Assembly: GCA_021799355.1 (NCBI GenBank)
Contig: JAJZAQ010000026.1
Coordinates: 1 to 37,130 of the forward strand
Direction of reading: 5' to 3'
From: Pseudomonadota bacterium
GTDB lineage: Bacteria > Pseudomonadota > Gammaproteobacteria > Burkholderiales > Burkholderiaceae_C
Length of the DNA stretch: 37,130 bases
The notes below the pieces were generated by a model, which saw nothing but the letters and a program-made list of their open reading frames with translations, had not been told where the DNA came from and searched no databases. Position numbers and translations under genes: made by a program. Positions 28,197 to 37,108 of this stretch are shown here, in pieces. Within the stretch, counting starts at the first letter, position 1. Each line of letters opens with the position of its first letter.

Positions 28197-31100
28197 ATGA
28201 CCTCTATTGTCCATGCCCTGCGCAGTCAGCTCCCTGCGCTCAAACCCGGTCAACGTCTGGCCTGGCCGCTGCCTGCCGGCAGCGCCGATGCCCTGCTGCT
28301 GGCCGAACTGTGCGCCCCCCCCTCCGGCAACGCCGGGACCTGGATGGTCGTCACCGCCGAGGCTGCCGACGCCCAGCGCCTGCTCGACGAACTGCGCTGG
28401 TTCGCGCCAGCGCTGCGCGTGGGCCTGCTGCCGGACTGGGAAACGCTGCCTTACGACAGTTTTTCACCGCACCAGGATTTGATTTCCGAACGCCTGGCCA
28501 CGCTGTGGGCAATCCACAACAGGCAGCTCGACGTGGTCATCGCCCCGGCGAGCACGGCCATCCAGCGCCTGCCCCCGGCGGAGTTTCTCGCCGCGTACAC
28601 CTTCGACTTCCGTCAGGGTGAGGCGCTCGACGAGGCCGCGTTGCGCGCGCAGCTCACCCTGGCCGGATACAACCTCGTCAGCCAGGTGATGGCGCCGGGT
28701 GAATACGCCGTGCGCGGCGGGCTGATCGATCTGCACCCGATGGGCTCGCCCGTGCCGTACCGCGTCGATCTGTTCGGCGACACCATCGACTCGATCCAGG
28801 CCTTCGATCCGGACACCCAGCGCAGCCTGTACCCGGTGCGTGAAGTCCGCCTGCTCCCCGGCCGCGAGTTTCCGCTCGACGAGGCGGCGCAAAAACGCTT
28901 CCGCGCCCGCTGGCGCGAGGTGTTCGAGGGCGACCCGAGCCGCAGCCCGCTGTACAAAGACATGGCCAACGGCGTGGCCGGACCGGGGATCGAGTACTAC
29001 CTGCCGCTGTTTTTCGACTCCACCGCCACCCTGCCCGATTTTGTCGGCGCGCAGGCGCAAGTCGTGCTGCACGGCGACGTGGCAGCGGCGATCGGCAAAT
29101 TCTGGGCCGACACGCAGGAGCGTTACCGCCTGCTGCAACACGACCCGGAGCGCCCGGCGCTGCCCCCTCACCAGCTCTATCTCACCGAAGCGGAGTTTTT
29201 CACCGGCATCAAGCCGCTGGCCCAGCTCGCACTGCGTCCGGCGCACGACGCAGCTTCGCCACACCAGGCCGATGCCGGCGCCGGGACAGCCGCATCGCCA
29301 ACCAGCCGCGCGCTGCCCGATGTGTCCATCGACCGCCGCGCGGCACGGCCGCTGGCGCGGCTGGCCGAGTGGCTCGACGCCGGCCAGGGCCGGCGCCGCC
29401 AGCTGCTGCTGGCCGAATCCCCCGGCCGGCGCGAAACGCTGCGCGAATTGCTGCAGGAGTCCGGGCTGACCGCCCAGCCGGTGGAAAGCTGGGATGCGTT
29501 CGTCCGCGGCGACATGGCGTTCGCGCTCACCGTCGGCCCGCTGGCGCGTGGCTTCGACCTGCCCGCAGACGGCCTGGCGGTGCTCACCGAAACCGAGCTG
29601 TTCGCCCTCAACCCCGCGCAGCGCCGGCGACGCAAGCAGGAGCAGGCCAGTCAGGTCGATGCGCTCATCCACGACCTGGCCGAACTGCAACCCGGCGATC
29701 CGGTGGTGCACGCCAACCACGGCATCGGCCGCTACCGCGGGCTGGTCGAACTCGACCTCGGCGACGGCCCGGCCGAGTTTCTGCACCTGGAATACGCCAA
29801 CGACGCCAAGCTGTACGTGCCGGTGTCGCAGCTGCATCTCATCGGCCGCTACAGCGGCGCTGCTGCGGAGGACGCGCCGCTGCACACCCTGGGCTCGGGT
29901 CAGTGGGACAAGGCACGGCGGCGCGCAGCCGAGCAGGTGCGCGACGTCGCCGCCGAACTGCTCAACATCTACGCCCGCCGCGCCGCGCACCAGGGGCATG
30001 CGTTCCGCTTCAACGCGCAGGACTACGAAGCCTTCGCCGCCAGCTTCGGCTTCGAGGAAACGCCGGACCAGGCCGCGGCCATCCACGCCACCATTCAGGA
30101 CATGATCTCGCCCAAGCCGATGGACCGGCTGGTGTGCGGCGACGTCGGCTTTGGCAAAACCGAAGTCGCGCTGCGTGCGGCGTTCGTCGCGGTGATGGGC
30201 GGCAAGCAGGTGGCCGTGCTCGCGCCGACCACGCTGCTGGCCGAGCAGCACTGCGAAACGTTCCGCAACCGTTTCGCCGACTGGCCGGTGCGCATCGCGG
30301 AAATGTCTCGGTTCCGCACTACAAAAGAAGTCAACGCCGCGCTCGAAGGACTGGCGCGCGGCACGGTGGACATTGTCATCGGCACGCACAAGCTGCTCTC
30401 TCCGGGCGTCAAGTTCGACCGCCTGGGGCTGGTGATCGTCGATGAAGAACATCGCTTCGGCGTGCGCCACAAAGAAGCGCTGAAATCGCTGCGCGCCTCG
30501 GTCGATCTGCTCACCCTGACCGCCACGCCCATCCCGCGCACCCTCGGCCTGGCGCTCGAAGGGCTGCGCGATCTGAGCGTCATCGCCACCGCGCCGCAGA
30601 AGCGGCTGGCGATCAAGACCTTCGTGCGCAACGAAAGCAGCGCGGTGATCCGTGAGGCCATCCTGCGCGAAATCAAGCGCGGCGGGCAGGTGTACTTCCT
30701 GCACAACGAGGTCGAAACCATCGACAACCGCCGTCGCCAGTTGCAGGAACTGGTGCCCGAAGCGCGCATCGACATCGCCCACGGCCAAATGCACGAGCGC
30801 GAGCTCGAACGCGTGATGCGCGATTTCCACGCCCAGCGCTTCAACCTGCTGCTGTGCACCACCATCATCGAAACCGGGATCGACGTGCCCAGCGCCAACA
30901 CCATCATCATGGCGCGGGCCGACAAATTCGGTCTGGCGCAACTGCACCAGTTGCGCGGTCGCGTCGGCCGGTCGCACCATCAGGCCTATGCCTACCTGCT
31001 CGTTCCGGACGTGCAAAGCCTGAGCAAGCAGGCGGCACAGCGGCTCGATGCCATCCAGCAAATGGAAGAGCTCGGCAGCGGTTTCTACCTGGCGATGCAC

Positions 31101-31712
31101 GATCTGGAAATCCGCGGCGCAGGCGAGGTGCTCGGCGAGCAGCAGTCGGGCAATCTGCAGGAAATCGGCTTTCAGCTCTACAACGACATGCTGGCCGAGG
31201 CCGTGCGCGCGCTGCGCGCCGGTCGCGAGCCGGATTTGCTCAACCCGCTGGGCGTGACGACGGAAATCAACCTGCACGTGCCGGCTTTGCTGCCCACCGA
31301 GTATTGCGCCGACGTGCACGCGCGGCTGTCGCTGTACAAGCGCCTGGCCAGCGCCAGCAGCAGCGCGCAGATCGACGACGTGGCCGAGGAAATCGTCGAC
31401 CGGTTCGGCCGCCTGCCGCCCGCAGCGCAGGCGCTGGTGGACACGCACCGGCTGCGCCTGCTCGCGCAGTCCTACGGCATCAGCAAAATCGACGCCGCCG
31501 ACGAAGTCGTCGTGCTGCAATTCCGCAAGGACGCGCCGGTGGACGCAGCGCGCATCATCGACCTCATCCAGAAAAACCGCCACATCAAACTCGCCGGCAA
31601 CGACCGGCTGCGCATCGAACGCACCACCCAAGACGCCGCACAGCGCGCGCAGCTCATCCGCGACACGCTCAGGCAACTGGGCGCGCCACAGGTCGCGGCG
31701 CAGGCGGCCTGA
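28197..31712 (+). CDS. mfd: Transcription-repair coupling factor Mfd
   Basis: Displaces RNA polymerase stalled at DNA lesions and recruits UvrA. 1171 residues, in the family range. The N-terminal UvrB-like region (residues 1-350, e.g. [23 protein letters not shown]) is followed by the RNA polymerase-interaction domain starting [14 protein letters not shown], helicase motif [10 protein letters not shown] near residue 648, [12 protein letters not shown] near 749, motif TATPIPRT, and the TRG region ending in a C-terminal TRCF domain. A short Ala/Pro-rich linker of about 30 residues near residue 350-385 is lineage-specific. It diverges from ispD. Confidence 0.97.
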   Translation: MTSIVHALRSQLPALKPGQRLAWPLPAGSADALLLAELCAPPSGNAGTWMVVTAEAADAQRLLDELRWFAPALRVGLLPDWETLPYDSFSPHQDLISERLATLWAIHNRQLDVVIAPASTAIQRLPPAEFLAAYTFDFRQGEALDEAALRAQLTLAGYNLVSQVMAPGEYAVRGGLIDLHPMGSPVPYRVDLFGDTIDSIQAFDPDTQRSLYPVREVRLLPGREFPLDEAAQKRFRARWREVFEGDPSRSPLYKDMANGVAGPGIEYYLPLFFDSTATLPDFVGAQAQVVLHGDVAAAIGKFWADTQERYRLLQHDPERPALPPHQLYLTEAEFFTGIKPLAQLALRPAHDAASPHQADAGAGTAASPTSRALPDVSIDRRAARPLARLAEWLDAGQGRRRQLLLAESPGRRETLRELLQESGLTAQPVESWDAFVRGDMAFALTVGPLARGFDLPADGLAVLTETELFALNPAQRRRRKQEQASQVDALIHDLAELQPGDPVVHANHGIGRYRGLVELDLGDGPAEFLHLEYANDAKLYVPVSQLHLIGRYSGAAAEDAPLHTLGSGQWDKARRRAAEQVRDVAAELLNIYARRAAHQGHAFRFNAQDYEAFAASFGFEETPDQAAAIHATIQDMISPKPMDRLVCGDVGFGKTEVALRAAFVAVMGGKQVAVLAPTTLLAEQHCETFRNRFADWPVRIAEMSRFRTTKEVNAALEGLARGTVDIVIGTHKLLSPGVKFDRLGLVIVDEEHRFGVRHKEALKSLRASVDLLTLTATPIPRTLGLALEGLRDLSVIATAPQKRLAIKTFVRNESSAVIREAILREIKRGGQVYFLHNEVETIDNRRRQLQELVPEARIDIAHGQMHERELERVMRDFHAQRFNLLLCTTIIETGIDVPSANTIIMARADKFGLAQLHQLRGRVGRSHHQAYAYLLVPDVQSLSKQAAQRLDAIQQMEELGSGFYLAMHDLEIRGAGEVLGEQQSGNLQEIGFQLYNDMLAEAVRALRAGREPDLLNPLGVTTEINLHVPALLPTEYCADVHARLSLYKRLASASSSAQIDDVAEEIVDRFGRLPPAAQALVDTHRLRLLAQSYGISKIDAADEVVVLQFRKDAPVDAARIIDLIQKNRHIKLAGNDRLRIERTTQDAAQRAQLIRDTLRQLGAPQVAAQAA

Positions 31713-31765
31713 TTCCTGGCGTAAAGTTGCGTACCAAAACCTCTTCCCTGTCCCTTCAAACCACC

Positions 31766-32647
31766 ATGTACCACCTCGTCATCCAGCGCCACACCTCCCC
31801 GCTGTCCCAGGACAACCTCGACCAGCTTTGCCATATCGCCGCGCCGATCAGCCTGGAAAAGCTGGCCGACGACCGAGGCTCGGAGCGCGGGCACAACGTG
31901 GCCCGGCTGCGCGACATTCGCGAACCCGGCCCGGCGATGCGCCGCGCGCTCGACACCTACTGCCTGCCGCACCACATCGACTGGGCGATCATCCCCGCCG
32001 GGCTGAAACTCAGCGACTTCAAGCTGCTGGCGATGGACATGGACTCCACGCTGATCAACATCGAAACGGTCGATGAAATCGGCGGTTTGGCGGGCCAAAA
32101 AGAACAGATCGCCGCCATCACCGCGGCCGCCATGCGCGGAGAAATCGCCGACTACGCGCAAAGCCTGCGTCAGCGCGTGGCCTTGCTCAAAGGCGTGAGC
32201 CTGTCGGCGCTCGACACGCTGTACCGCAACACCCTGCGGCTGAACCCGGGTGCCCAGACCCTGCTGGAAGCGGCAAAGGCCGCAGGGCTGAAAACCCAAC
32301 TGGTCACCGGCGGATTCACCTATTTCACCGACCGCCTGCAACCCCAACTCGGCTTCGACCGCATCGCCGCCAACGTGCTTGGGGTCAGTGGCGAGCAGCT
32401 CGACGGCACGCTGGCAGGCCCGATCGTCGACGGCGCGGCGAAGAAAAAAGCCGTGCTCGACTTCTGCGCCGACCTGGGCTGCGACCCCGGACAGGTGCTG
32501 GTGATCGGCGACGGCGCCAACGATTTGCCGATGATGAACGCCGTGGGCTTCAGCGTGGCGTTCCATGCCAAGCCCAAAGTGCGCGAAATCGCTACCGCCG
32601 CGATCGACCACGGCCCGCTCGACAGCCTGCTGCACTGGTTCGAGTAA
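31766..32647 (+). CDS. serB: Phosphoserine phosphatase
   Basis: Last step of serine synthesis: hydrolyses phosphoserine. 293 residues. The HAD-fold motif I is MDMDSTLINIETVDEI, motif II VTGGFTYF, motif III lysine in AAKKKAVLD, and the metal motif GDGANDLPMM. A short N-terminal extension (residues 1-90) replaces the ACT region of longer SerB proteins. The ATG at 31766 fits; the frame is open through mfd but without homology. It follows mfd by 53 bp. The hairpins and tRNA remnant that follow mark the end of the core chromosome here. Confidence 0.95.
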   Translation: MYHLVIQRHTSPLSQDNLDQLCHIAAPISLEKLADDRGSERGHNVARLRDIREPGPAMRRALDTYCLPHHIDWAIIPAGLKLSDFKLLAMDMDSTLINIETVDEIGGLAGQKEQIAAITAAAMRGEIADYAQSLRQRVALLKGVSLSALDTLYRNTLRLNPGAQTLLEAAKAAGLKTQLVTGGFTYFTDRLQPQLGFDRIAANVLGVSGEQLDGTLAGPIVDGAAKKKAVLDFCADLGCDPGQVLVIGDGANDLPMMNAVGFSVAFHAKPKVREIATAAIDHGPLDSLLHWFE

Positions 32648-32678
32648 GCGCCTGCGGCGCCCCCGCGGCGCCGCCCAC

Positions 32679-32695
32679 CCGGAAGGCCTTTCCGG
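32679..32695. terminator. Hairpin between serB and the tRNA fragment
   Basis: CCGGAA (32679-32684) and TTCCGG (32690-32695) with loop GGCCT, about 30 bp after the serB stop and 3 bp from the tRNA-like CCA end. No T-run is present. It may have served as the terminator of the original tRNA gene (minus strand) or of serB. Confidence 0.35.
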
Positions 32696-32697
32696 CA

Positions 32698-32734
32698 TGG
32701 TCGGGGCGAGAGGATTCGAACTCCGGCCCTCTGC
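32698..32734 (-). other. 3' fragment of a tRNA gene (tRNA-Pro-like), candidate attachment-site remnant
   Basis: On the minus strand this 37-nt stretch ends in acceptor strand CGCCCCG, discriminator A and CCA (32698-32700), preceded by the T-loop TTCGAAT with stem CCTCT and by GCAGAGGGCCGGAG, as in the 3' half of a betaproteobacterial tRNA-Pro (from memory). No matching 5' acceptor CGGGGCG or D-arm lies at higher coordinates, and one T-stem base is missing. So this is not a working tRNA. Such 3' remnants are left when an island integrates into a tRNA gene and carries its own replacement 3' end; the intact tRNA would then be at the far side of the island, outside the window. Confidence 0.6.
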
Positions 32735-32768
32735 GCCTCAGCGCGTGAAAAGTCAACGACCAGCAGAC

Positions 32769-35474
32769 TCACGCCAGCTTGGTGTCGATCCACTCCCACC
32801 GCCTGTCCTTGACCATCACAAAGCGGCAGCGTCCATCAGACAGTTTGGCCCACAGGTCGCCGATCAAGCGGTCATCCTCCGCGCCAGCCCAACGGTCCGC
32901 GCCCTTGTACTCCACGGCCAGAACCGGGCCTGGTTCTTTGTCCTTTGCCGGTAGCCGGCACAAAAAGTCTGGGTAGAAACGCCCGTCGGCCTTCTGCAGG
33001 AAGAATGAACAGCCCTCACGCCGCACCAGATTGCGCACCCAGAACCGGATGCGCCCTTGCTGCGCCCACGTGTCCAACTGGCAGGCGCAGTCGAACTCCT
33101 CCTTGCTGTCGAAGTCGCCGATGCGGCCGTAGAAATGCTTGCGGAAATCGAAGTGGCCGAAGCGCCCGTCGTAGTCCCGGCTGGGGGCATAGGCCTGTGG
33201 GTGGAACTCAAAGGCGTGTTCATCGGTCACCGCCACCCGGTCTTCGGCCCCCTCGCCGAACAGCGTCTGCTGGTAGGCCCGGCCGACCGCCTGCCTGCGC
33301 AGCTCACGGATGCGTGCTTCCAGCAGGTCGCGGAGGAGAAACTTCTGCAGGTTCGCGCGCGCCAGCGTGAAGCCCTCCCGGCGCAGCAATTCAGCCAGCC
33401 ACTGCGCCACGAAAGCCTGCTTGCTCGCGTGGGTGAGCGACGGCTCCGGCAGGTTGCGGCACAGCCAGGCGGCAAGGCGCACCGCGTCCCAGTGTTCGGG
33501 CTGATAAGCCAGCCCCAGGTCACGCTGCAATTCGGGCAGGAAGCGTGAGACGACCTTGCCGCTCTGGGCATCGACATCGATCTCGCCACCTTCGGCTACC
33601 TTCAGGCCCGCTCCCAGCGCGGCGAGTTCGTCCGCCGTCGGCGCGGCATCGTCAGTCGACAGCTCCCAGGGGTAGTCGAGCACCTCCGAATCGTCGAACA
33701 GTTGCAACTCGCCCTGTACACGCAAGGCGAGCTGCGGCACGCGCAAGCGCTCGCCCAACTCGGCCGGAGTGTGGAAAAACTCGATGGCCGTGGTGCGGCT
33801 CTCCTCGGCCGCCCCGGCGATGGCAGCCGCCGCCGCATCGTCTGCCACTGACGCCTGCAGCGCCAAGGTCTCGTCCACCGTCAGTGGTGCGGTGATCGTC
33901 AGGGTCTGGCCCGCATCGTCCCAGTGCACCTTGTCGCGCACCGGCTTGGGCACCCTGAGGAGATCGGGTTTCTCCGGCAGCAAGACCGTCACCGCATGAA
34001 CCACGACCCGCCCCGCATGGCCTTGCAGGTCCAGCCGCGCCTGATCGGGCTGGGCCGCGGCGACGAACTCGCGCACCTCGCGTCGCTCGAAACCGGCCCC
34101 CGCCACCAGGCGGTCGCGCAAGGTGTTGGCCGTCTCGGCAAAGTTGCGCGACACCACGAAGGCGTAGGACTGGTTCAACGCCTTGGCCCGCCGCTGGCTG
34201 GCGCCGGGCTGGCGCAGCACGCGCCCGAGCAGTTGCTCCACCGCAGTGGCCGATGACAACGACGCCATGCTGACCAGGATGTAAGCAAACGGGCAGTCCC
34301 AGCCCTCGGCCAGCGCCTTCTGCGTGATGACGAACTTCACCGGGCAGGCCGGGTCGGCGATGCCCAGCCGATACTCCGCGTCGATGTGTTCCAGCCCCTT
34401 TTCCTCACCCGTGGCGACGGCGATCTCACTGGCCGGAATACCGTGGTTGGCGATCAGCTCGCTCCTCACGCGCTCCACGTCCAGCGTTTCCACGCCCGCG
34501 CGGCGCGGCTCGGCCTGAATCAGTACCAAGGGGCGCAGGTAAGGGGCGCCGGCCCGGCGCTCTTCGTCCGCCAGCTTTTGCAGCGCATCGCGCCGCGCAA
34601 GCGCATCGGCAAGGCACTGCTGCCAGTCTGGCTCGGTCTCCAGCACTACCGGCAGCTTGATCATTTCCTCCGCCTTGAGTTCGGCGGCGGACACGCTGTG
34701 CAACACGTTGCTGGGCGTGCGCGTGAGGTCGGGCGTGGCGGTCAGTTCCATCACCCCGCTGGGGCGAAAGCGCGCCAGCATGTCGAAAGCGAGTTCGGTG
34801 CGGCTGTTGTGCGCCTCGTCGACGACGACGAACGGCCGCCGCAGGCGCAGCACGTTGGCCAGCGAATACGGCGTGGTGCGCCTGTCACCCTCCCCTTCGG
34901 TCAGCAACTCGTCGCGCTGCGCCGGCGAGAGGTTGTCGAAGTGGTGCATCAACGCGCCGCTGCTCTGATACACCTTACGCGATTCCTCGTTCTCGACCTG
35001 AAACGCCTGCCGGGTGGCGACGATGATCGTGGTTGACGAATCCAGCGTGGCGCGGGTGACGCTTTTGGCCTCCTCCAAATCCAGCACCGTCACCGCCCCC
35101 GCTTCGTGCAGCGCGGCTGAATAGGGATGGCCGCGGTCTTTCAGCGCCTTCAGTGTCTGCTCGCGGATGGGCTTGCTCGGCACCAGCCACAGAATCACGC
35201 TGTGCTCCGTGCGCAACAGATGCGTATTGATCAGCGCCACGCTCTTGGCCGCCAGCCAGGTCTTGCCGCCGCCGGTGGGAACGCGCAGGCAAAAGTACGG
35301 CGTATCCGGCGGAAACCCCGGCAGTGGGCGGTACGGGTTGCCGCGCCCCCACAAGCGCTCGGTCGTCGCGGTGAAGGCAACGGAGGGCGAACCCTCCTCG
35401 TGGCAGGCCTTGAAGTAGGCCGTGACGCTGTCGAGCACCTGCTGCTGGTAGGCCTTCGGTGCGAAGGTCGTCAT
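32769..35474 (-). CDS. res: Type III-like restriction subunit (helicase-nuclease)
   Basis: 901 residues. Superfamily 2 helicase core: Walker A VPTGGGKTW (K71), DEAH box 219-222 (VVVDEAHNS), motif III LTATPD near 245, and motif VI EQLLGRVLRQP. The C-terminus carries a PD-(D/E)xK nuclease site: PDF at 835-837 and VEYKG with E855 and K857. Together with the methyltransferase gene in the same operon this is the restriction half of a type III-like system, which would cut unmodified DNA after ATP-dependent movement. The start ATG overlaps the stop of the small gene by 4 bp (ATGA at 35471-35474) with a GAGG ribosome binding site. It ends 35 bp from the tRNA fragment. Confidence 0.88.
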   Translation of the reverse strand: MTTFAPKAYQQQVLDSVTAYFKACHEEGSPSVAFTATTERLWGRGNPYRPLPGFPPDTPYFCLRVPTGGGKTWLAAKSVALINTHLLRTEHSVILWLVPSKPIREQTLKALKDRGHPYSAALHEAGAVTVLDLEEAKSVTRATLDSSTTIIVATRQAFQVENEESRKVYQSSGALMHHFDNLSPAQRDELLTEGEGDRRTTPYSLANVLRLRRPFVVVDEAHNSRTELAFDMLARFRPSGVMELTATPDLTRTPSNVLHSVSAAELKAEEMIKLPVVLETEPDWQQCLADALARRDALQKLADEERRAGAPYLRPLVLIQAEPRRAGVETLDVERVRSELIANHGIPASEIAVATGEEKGLEHIDAEYRLGIADPACPVKFVITQKALAEGWDCPFAYILVSMASLSSATAVEQLLGRVLRQPGASQRRAKALNQSYAFVVSRNFAETANTLRDRLVAGAGFERREVREFVAAAQPDQARLDLQGHAGRVVVHAVTVLLPEKPDLLRVPKPVRDKVHWDDAGQTLTITAPLTVDETLALQASVADDAAAAAIAGAAEESRTTAIEFFHTPAELGERLRVPQLALRVQGELQLFDDSEVLDYPWELSTDDAAPTADELAALGAGLKVAEGGEIDVDAQSGKVVSRFLPELQRDLGLAYQPEHWDAVRLAAWLCRNLPEPSLTHASKQAFVAQWLAELLRREGFTLARANLQKFLLRDLLEARIRELRRQAVGRAYQQTLFGEGAEDRVAVTDEHAFEFHPQAYAPSRDYDGRFGHFDFRKHFYGRIGDFDSKEEFDCACQLDTWAQQGRIRFWVRNLVRREGCSFFLQKADGRFYPDFLCRLPAKDKEPGPVLAVEYKGADRWAGAEDDRLIGDLWAKLSDGRCRFVMVKDRRWEWIDTKLA

Positions 35475-35677
35475 GGCTTGCCCTCGGGTGAGGTCGAGGG
35501 CGTCGCGCCCTCGTGCGTCTGCGGCCGGATACGTTGCAGGACGCCATCACGCATGACGATGAGCTCGGTCCCCGTCTGCGCCGCCAGCTCTCGCGCGCGC
35601 CGCGCCGCCCGCTGCAGGGCCGGCCACGAACCGCGCAAATCCGTGGTCTTCGCCTGGTCGATGGTCTTGCCGTTCAT
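35471..35677 (-). CDS. Small 68-residue protein, candidate antitoxin of the zeta-like kinase
   Basis: 68 residues: basic helix RAARRARELAAQTGTELIVM followed by a short strand pattern RDGVLQRIRPQ and a Pro/Ser-rich tail. Small proteins of this pattern commonly sit beside COG4185 zeta-like ATPases, so an antitoxin or partner role is likely but not proven. It does not resemble the epsilon antitoxin of the classic zeta system in length or sequence as far as I can tell. Ribosome binding site GGAGAG lies 4 nt before the ATG. It overlaps both neighbours by 4 bp (ATGA at 35674-35677 and at 35471-35474), so the three genes are translationally coupled. Confidence 0.75.
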   Translation of the reverse strand: MNGKTIDQAKTTDLRGSWPALQRAARRARELAAQTGTELIVMRDGVLQRIRPQTHEGATPSTSPEGKP

Positions 35678-36195
35678 CGTTCTCTCCAGTCCAGCAATAC
35701 CGGCATTTCGCCCGAGTTGTCGTACAAGGCCCAGGCATCCACCGCCGACGCATAGTATTGGCGGAAATGGATCAGCCCGGCCTCGAAACGGCGCCGGATC
35801 ACCGGCTCTGGAAGGTCATGGCCGCCCTGCCGAACCCGCTGCTGCACGCGCGCCGCCGCTTCCTCGGCACTGCCCAGCTGCAGGAAGATCAGTTCCACCC
35901 AATATCCCGCCTGCTGCCAGCGCCGGATATGGCGCAGATACGCCCGGCCCGACAGCGTCGTCTCGAACGCGAAGCAGCGCCCTGCCTGGAAATGCCGCTC
36001 CAGCTCCTGCAGCATCAGCCGCCCGGCCTGCATGGCGGCAGTCTGTGGAGCGAACGGCGCCAGCCCAGCAGCGATCAGATCGGCATTCACGAAAACCGGG
36101 CAGCCCGCCTCGTTCGGCAGAAACTCGCGCGCAAACGTCGTCTTTCCGGCGCCGTTCGGCCCGGCGATGATGACGACTTTGCGCTGAGCACCCAC
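35674..36195 (-). CDS. Zeta-toxin-like P-loop kinase (COG4185 family)
   Basis: 173 residues from the GTG at 36195. P-loop GPNGAGKTT (K18), then FVNADLIAAGLAPFAP, AGRLMLQEL and FAFETTLSGRAYLRHI (base of the catalytic motif), RVRQGGHDLPEPVIRRRFEAG and a closing VDAWALYDNSGE. These are the conserved blocks of zeta-like kinases; true zeta toxins phosphorylate a cell-wall precursor, but for COG4185 members the substrate is not established. I prefer GTG 36195 because GGAGGT (36202-36207) is 6 nt before it; GTG 36201 would overlap the mod stop. It sits 2 nt after mod and overlaps the small gene by 4 bp. Confidence 0.85.
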   Translation of the reverse strand: MGAQRKVVIIAGPNGAGKTTFAREFLPNEAGCPVFVNADLIAAGLAPFAPQTAAMQAGRLMLQELERHFQAGRCFAFETTLSGRAYLRHIRRWQQAGYWVELIFLQLGSAEEAAARVQQRVRQGGHDLPEPVIRRRFEAGLIHFRQYYASAVDAWALYDNSGEMPVLLDWRER

Positions 36196-36197
36196 GC

Positions 36198-37108
36198 TCA
36201 CACCTCCAGCGCGTAAGGCGTCTGCTTGAAGGTGATGCCCTCGCGCGCCAGCCGCGCGCTGCCCAGCCGGCAGGCGGCGGCGTAGATCACCTTGGGGCCG
36301 GCAAACGCGGGCAGCGCCTCGTAGACGGCGCTGGTCAGCACATTGCCGCCGCCGACCGATTTGTCCTTGAGGATGCCGTTGTAAAGCAGGTAGATCGCCC
36401 GGCCCTCGTACTCGCCCAGCAGCGGCGAGTCGGCCTGGCCAGAGTAGCCGGTGCCGGTCTCGGCAAACCAGACGAACTCCGCGAGTTGCGCAAACGTCAC
36501 GTCGTGGCGAATCTGGCCGTCGGCGTCGAACAGCGGCTCGGCCGACAAACGGCAGAACTGAAAGCCGCCGCCCAATCCCGTCGCCGCTTGGCCCTTGGCG
36601 CTGGAGTAGCCCTCAACCACGCGCCGCACGCGCTCGGCAGTGACGCTCCGAGCGATGTTTTCATCCATTTCGACGAGGATGAAGCGGCGGTTGCCGCCAT
36701 CTTCGGCGTTTTGCTTGAGCACCGCATGGGCCGTGGTACCGGAACCAGCGAAGGTGTCGAGGACGAGGGAATCCTTGTCGGTGGCGATTTGCAGGATGCG
36801 CTGGATCAGGCGGGTGGGCTTGGGCGTGATGAAAACGTCGTCGGACGTCTGGAAATCAACCAGTTCGAGCAGTTCTTTCTTCGCTTCCTGGGTATGGCCG
36901 ACTTCTTGATAAAACCACATGGTCTGCGGCACCCGCCCTTCCTTGACTTCGTGCAGAAAGCGCTTGATCTGCGGAATGGCATTTCCATCTTTGCCCCACC
37001 AGATGCGGTTGTCGCGGTCCAGTTCCTCGAACTTTTCCTTTGAAACGGTCCAATATCTTCCCTTCGGTGGGGCCTCAATCACCCGACCTGTGGGAGAGGT
37101 CACTGAAT
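36198..37108 (-). CDS. mod: Type III-like DNA adenine methyltransferase (Mod), N-terminus missing
   Basis: C-terminal half of a beta-class N6-adenine methyltransferase; about 303 residues are present of perhaps 550-650. In beta-class enzymes the catalytic DPPY lies N-terminal of the cofactor motif, and here the right end cuts before DPPY. Visible are YWTVSKEKFEELDRDNRIWW, TPKPTRLIQRILQIA and the S-adenosylmethionine motif LDTFAGSGTTAHAV, then RFILVEMDENIA. The C-terminal region should carry specificity-related parts. The stop TGA (36198-36200) almost touches the zeta-like kinase. The last 22 bases of the window (37109-37130) keep the frame open but look like adapter, so I end the gene before them. 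Confidence 0.88.
36202..36207 (-). promoter_or_regulatory. Ribosome binding site deciding the zeta-like kinase start
   Basis: GGAGGT on the minus strand, inside the last codons of mod. It touches the GTG at 36201 directly but is at the right distance (6 nt) from the GTG at 36195, so the shorter protein is preferred. Confidence 0.65.

Noticed and set aside
26940-28253. 437-codon minus-strand frame covering ispF and most of ispD
   Set aside because: Only its last 160 codons are IspF; the rest is the wrong frame of ispD, so it is not an IspDF fusion. The genuine ispD has its own frame and overlaps ispF by ATGA.
28464-31676. 1070-codon open frame antisense to mfd
   Set aside because: No recognisable domain, low-complexity composition rich in H, Q, R and V, and exactly opposite a strongly conserved gene; a usual shadow in GC-rich DNA.
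32700-32800. A complete tRNA gene after serB
   Set aside because: I looked for a matching 5' acceptor strand and D-arm at higher coordinates on the minus strand and found none, and the T-stem lacks a base; only the 3' half is present.
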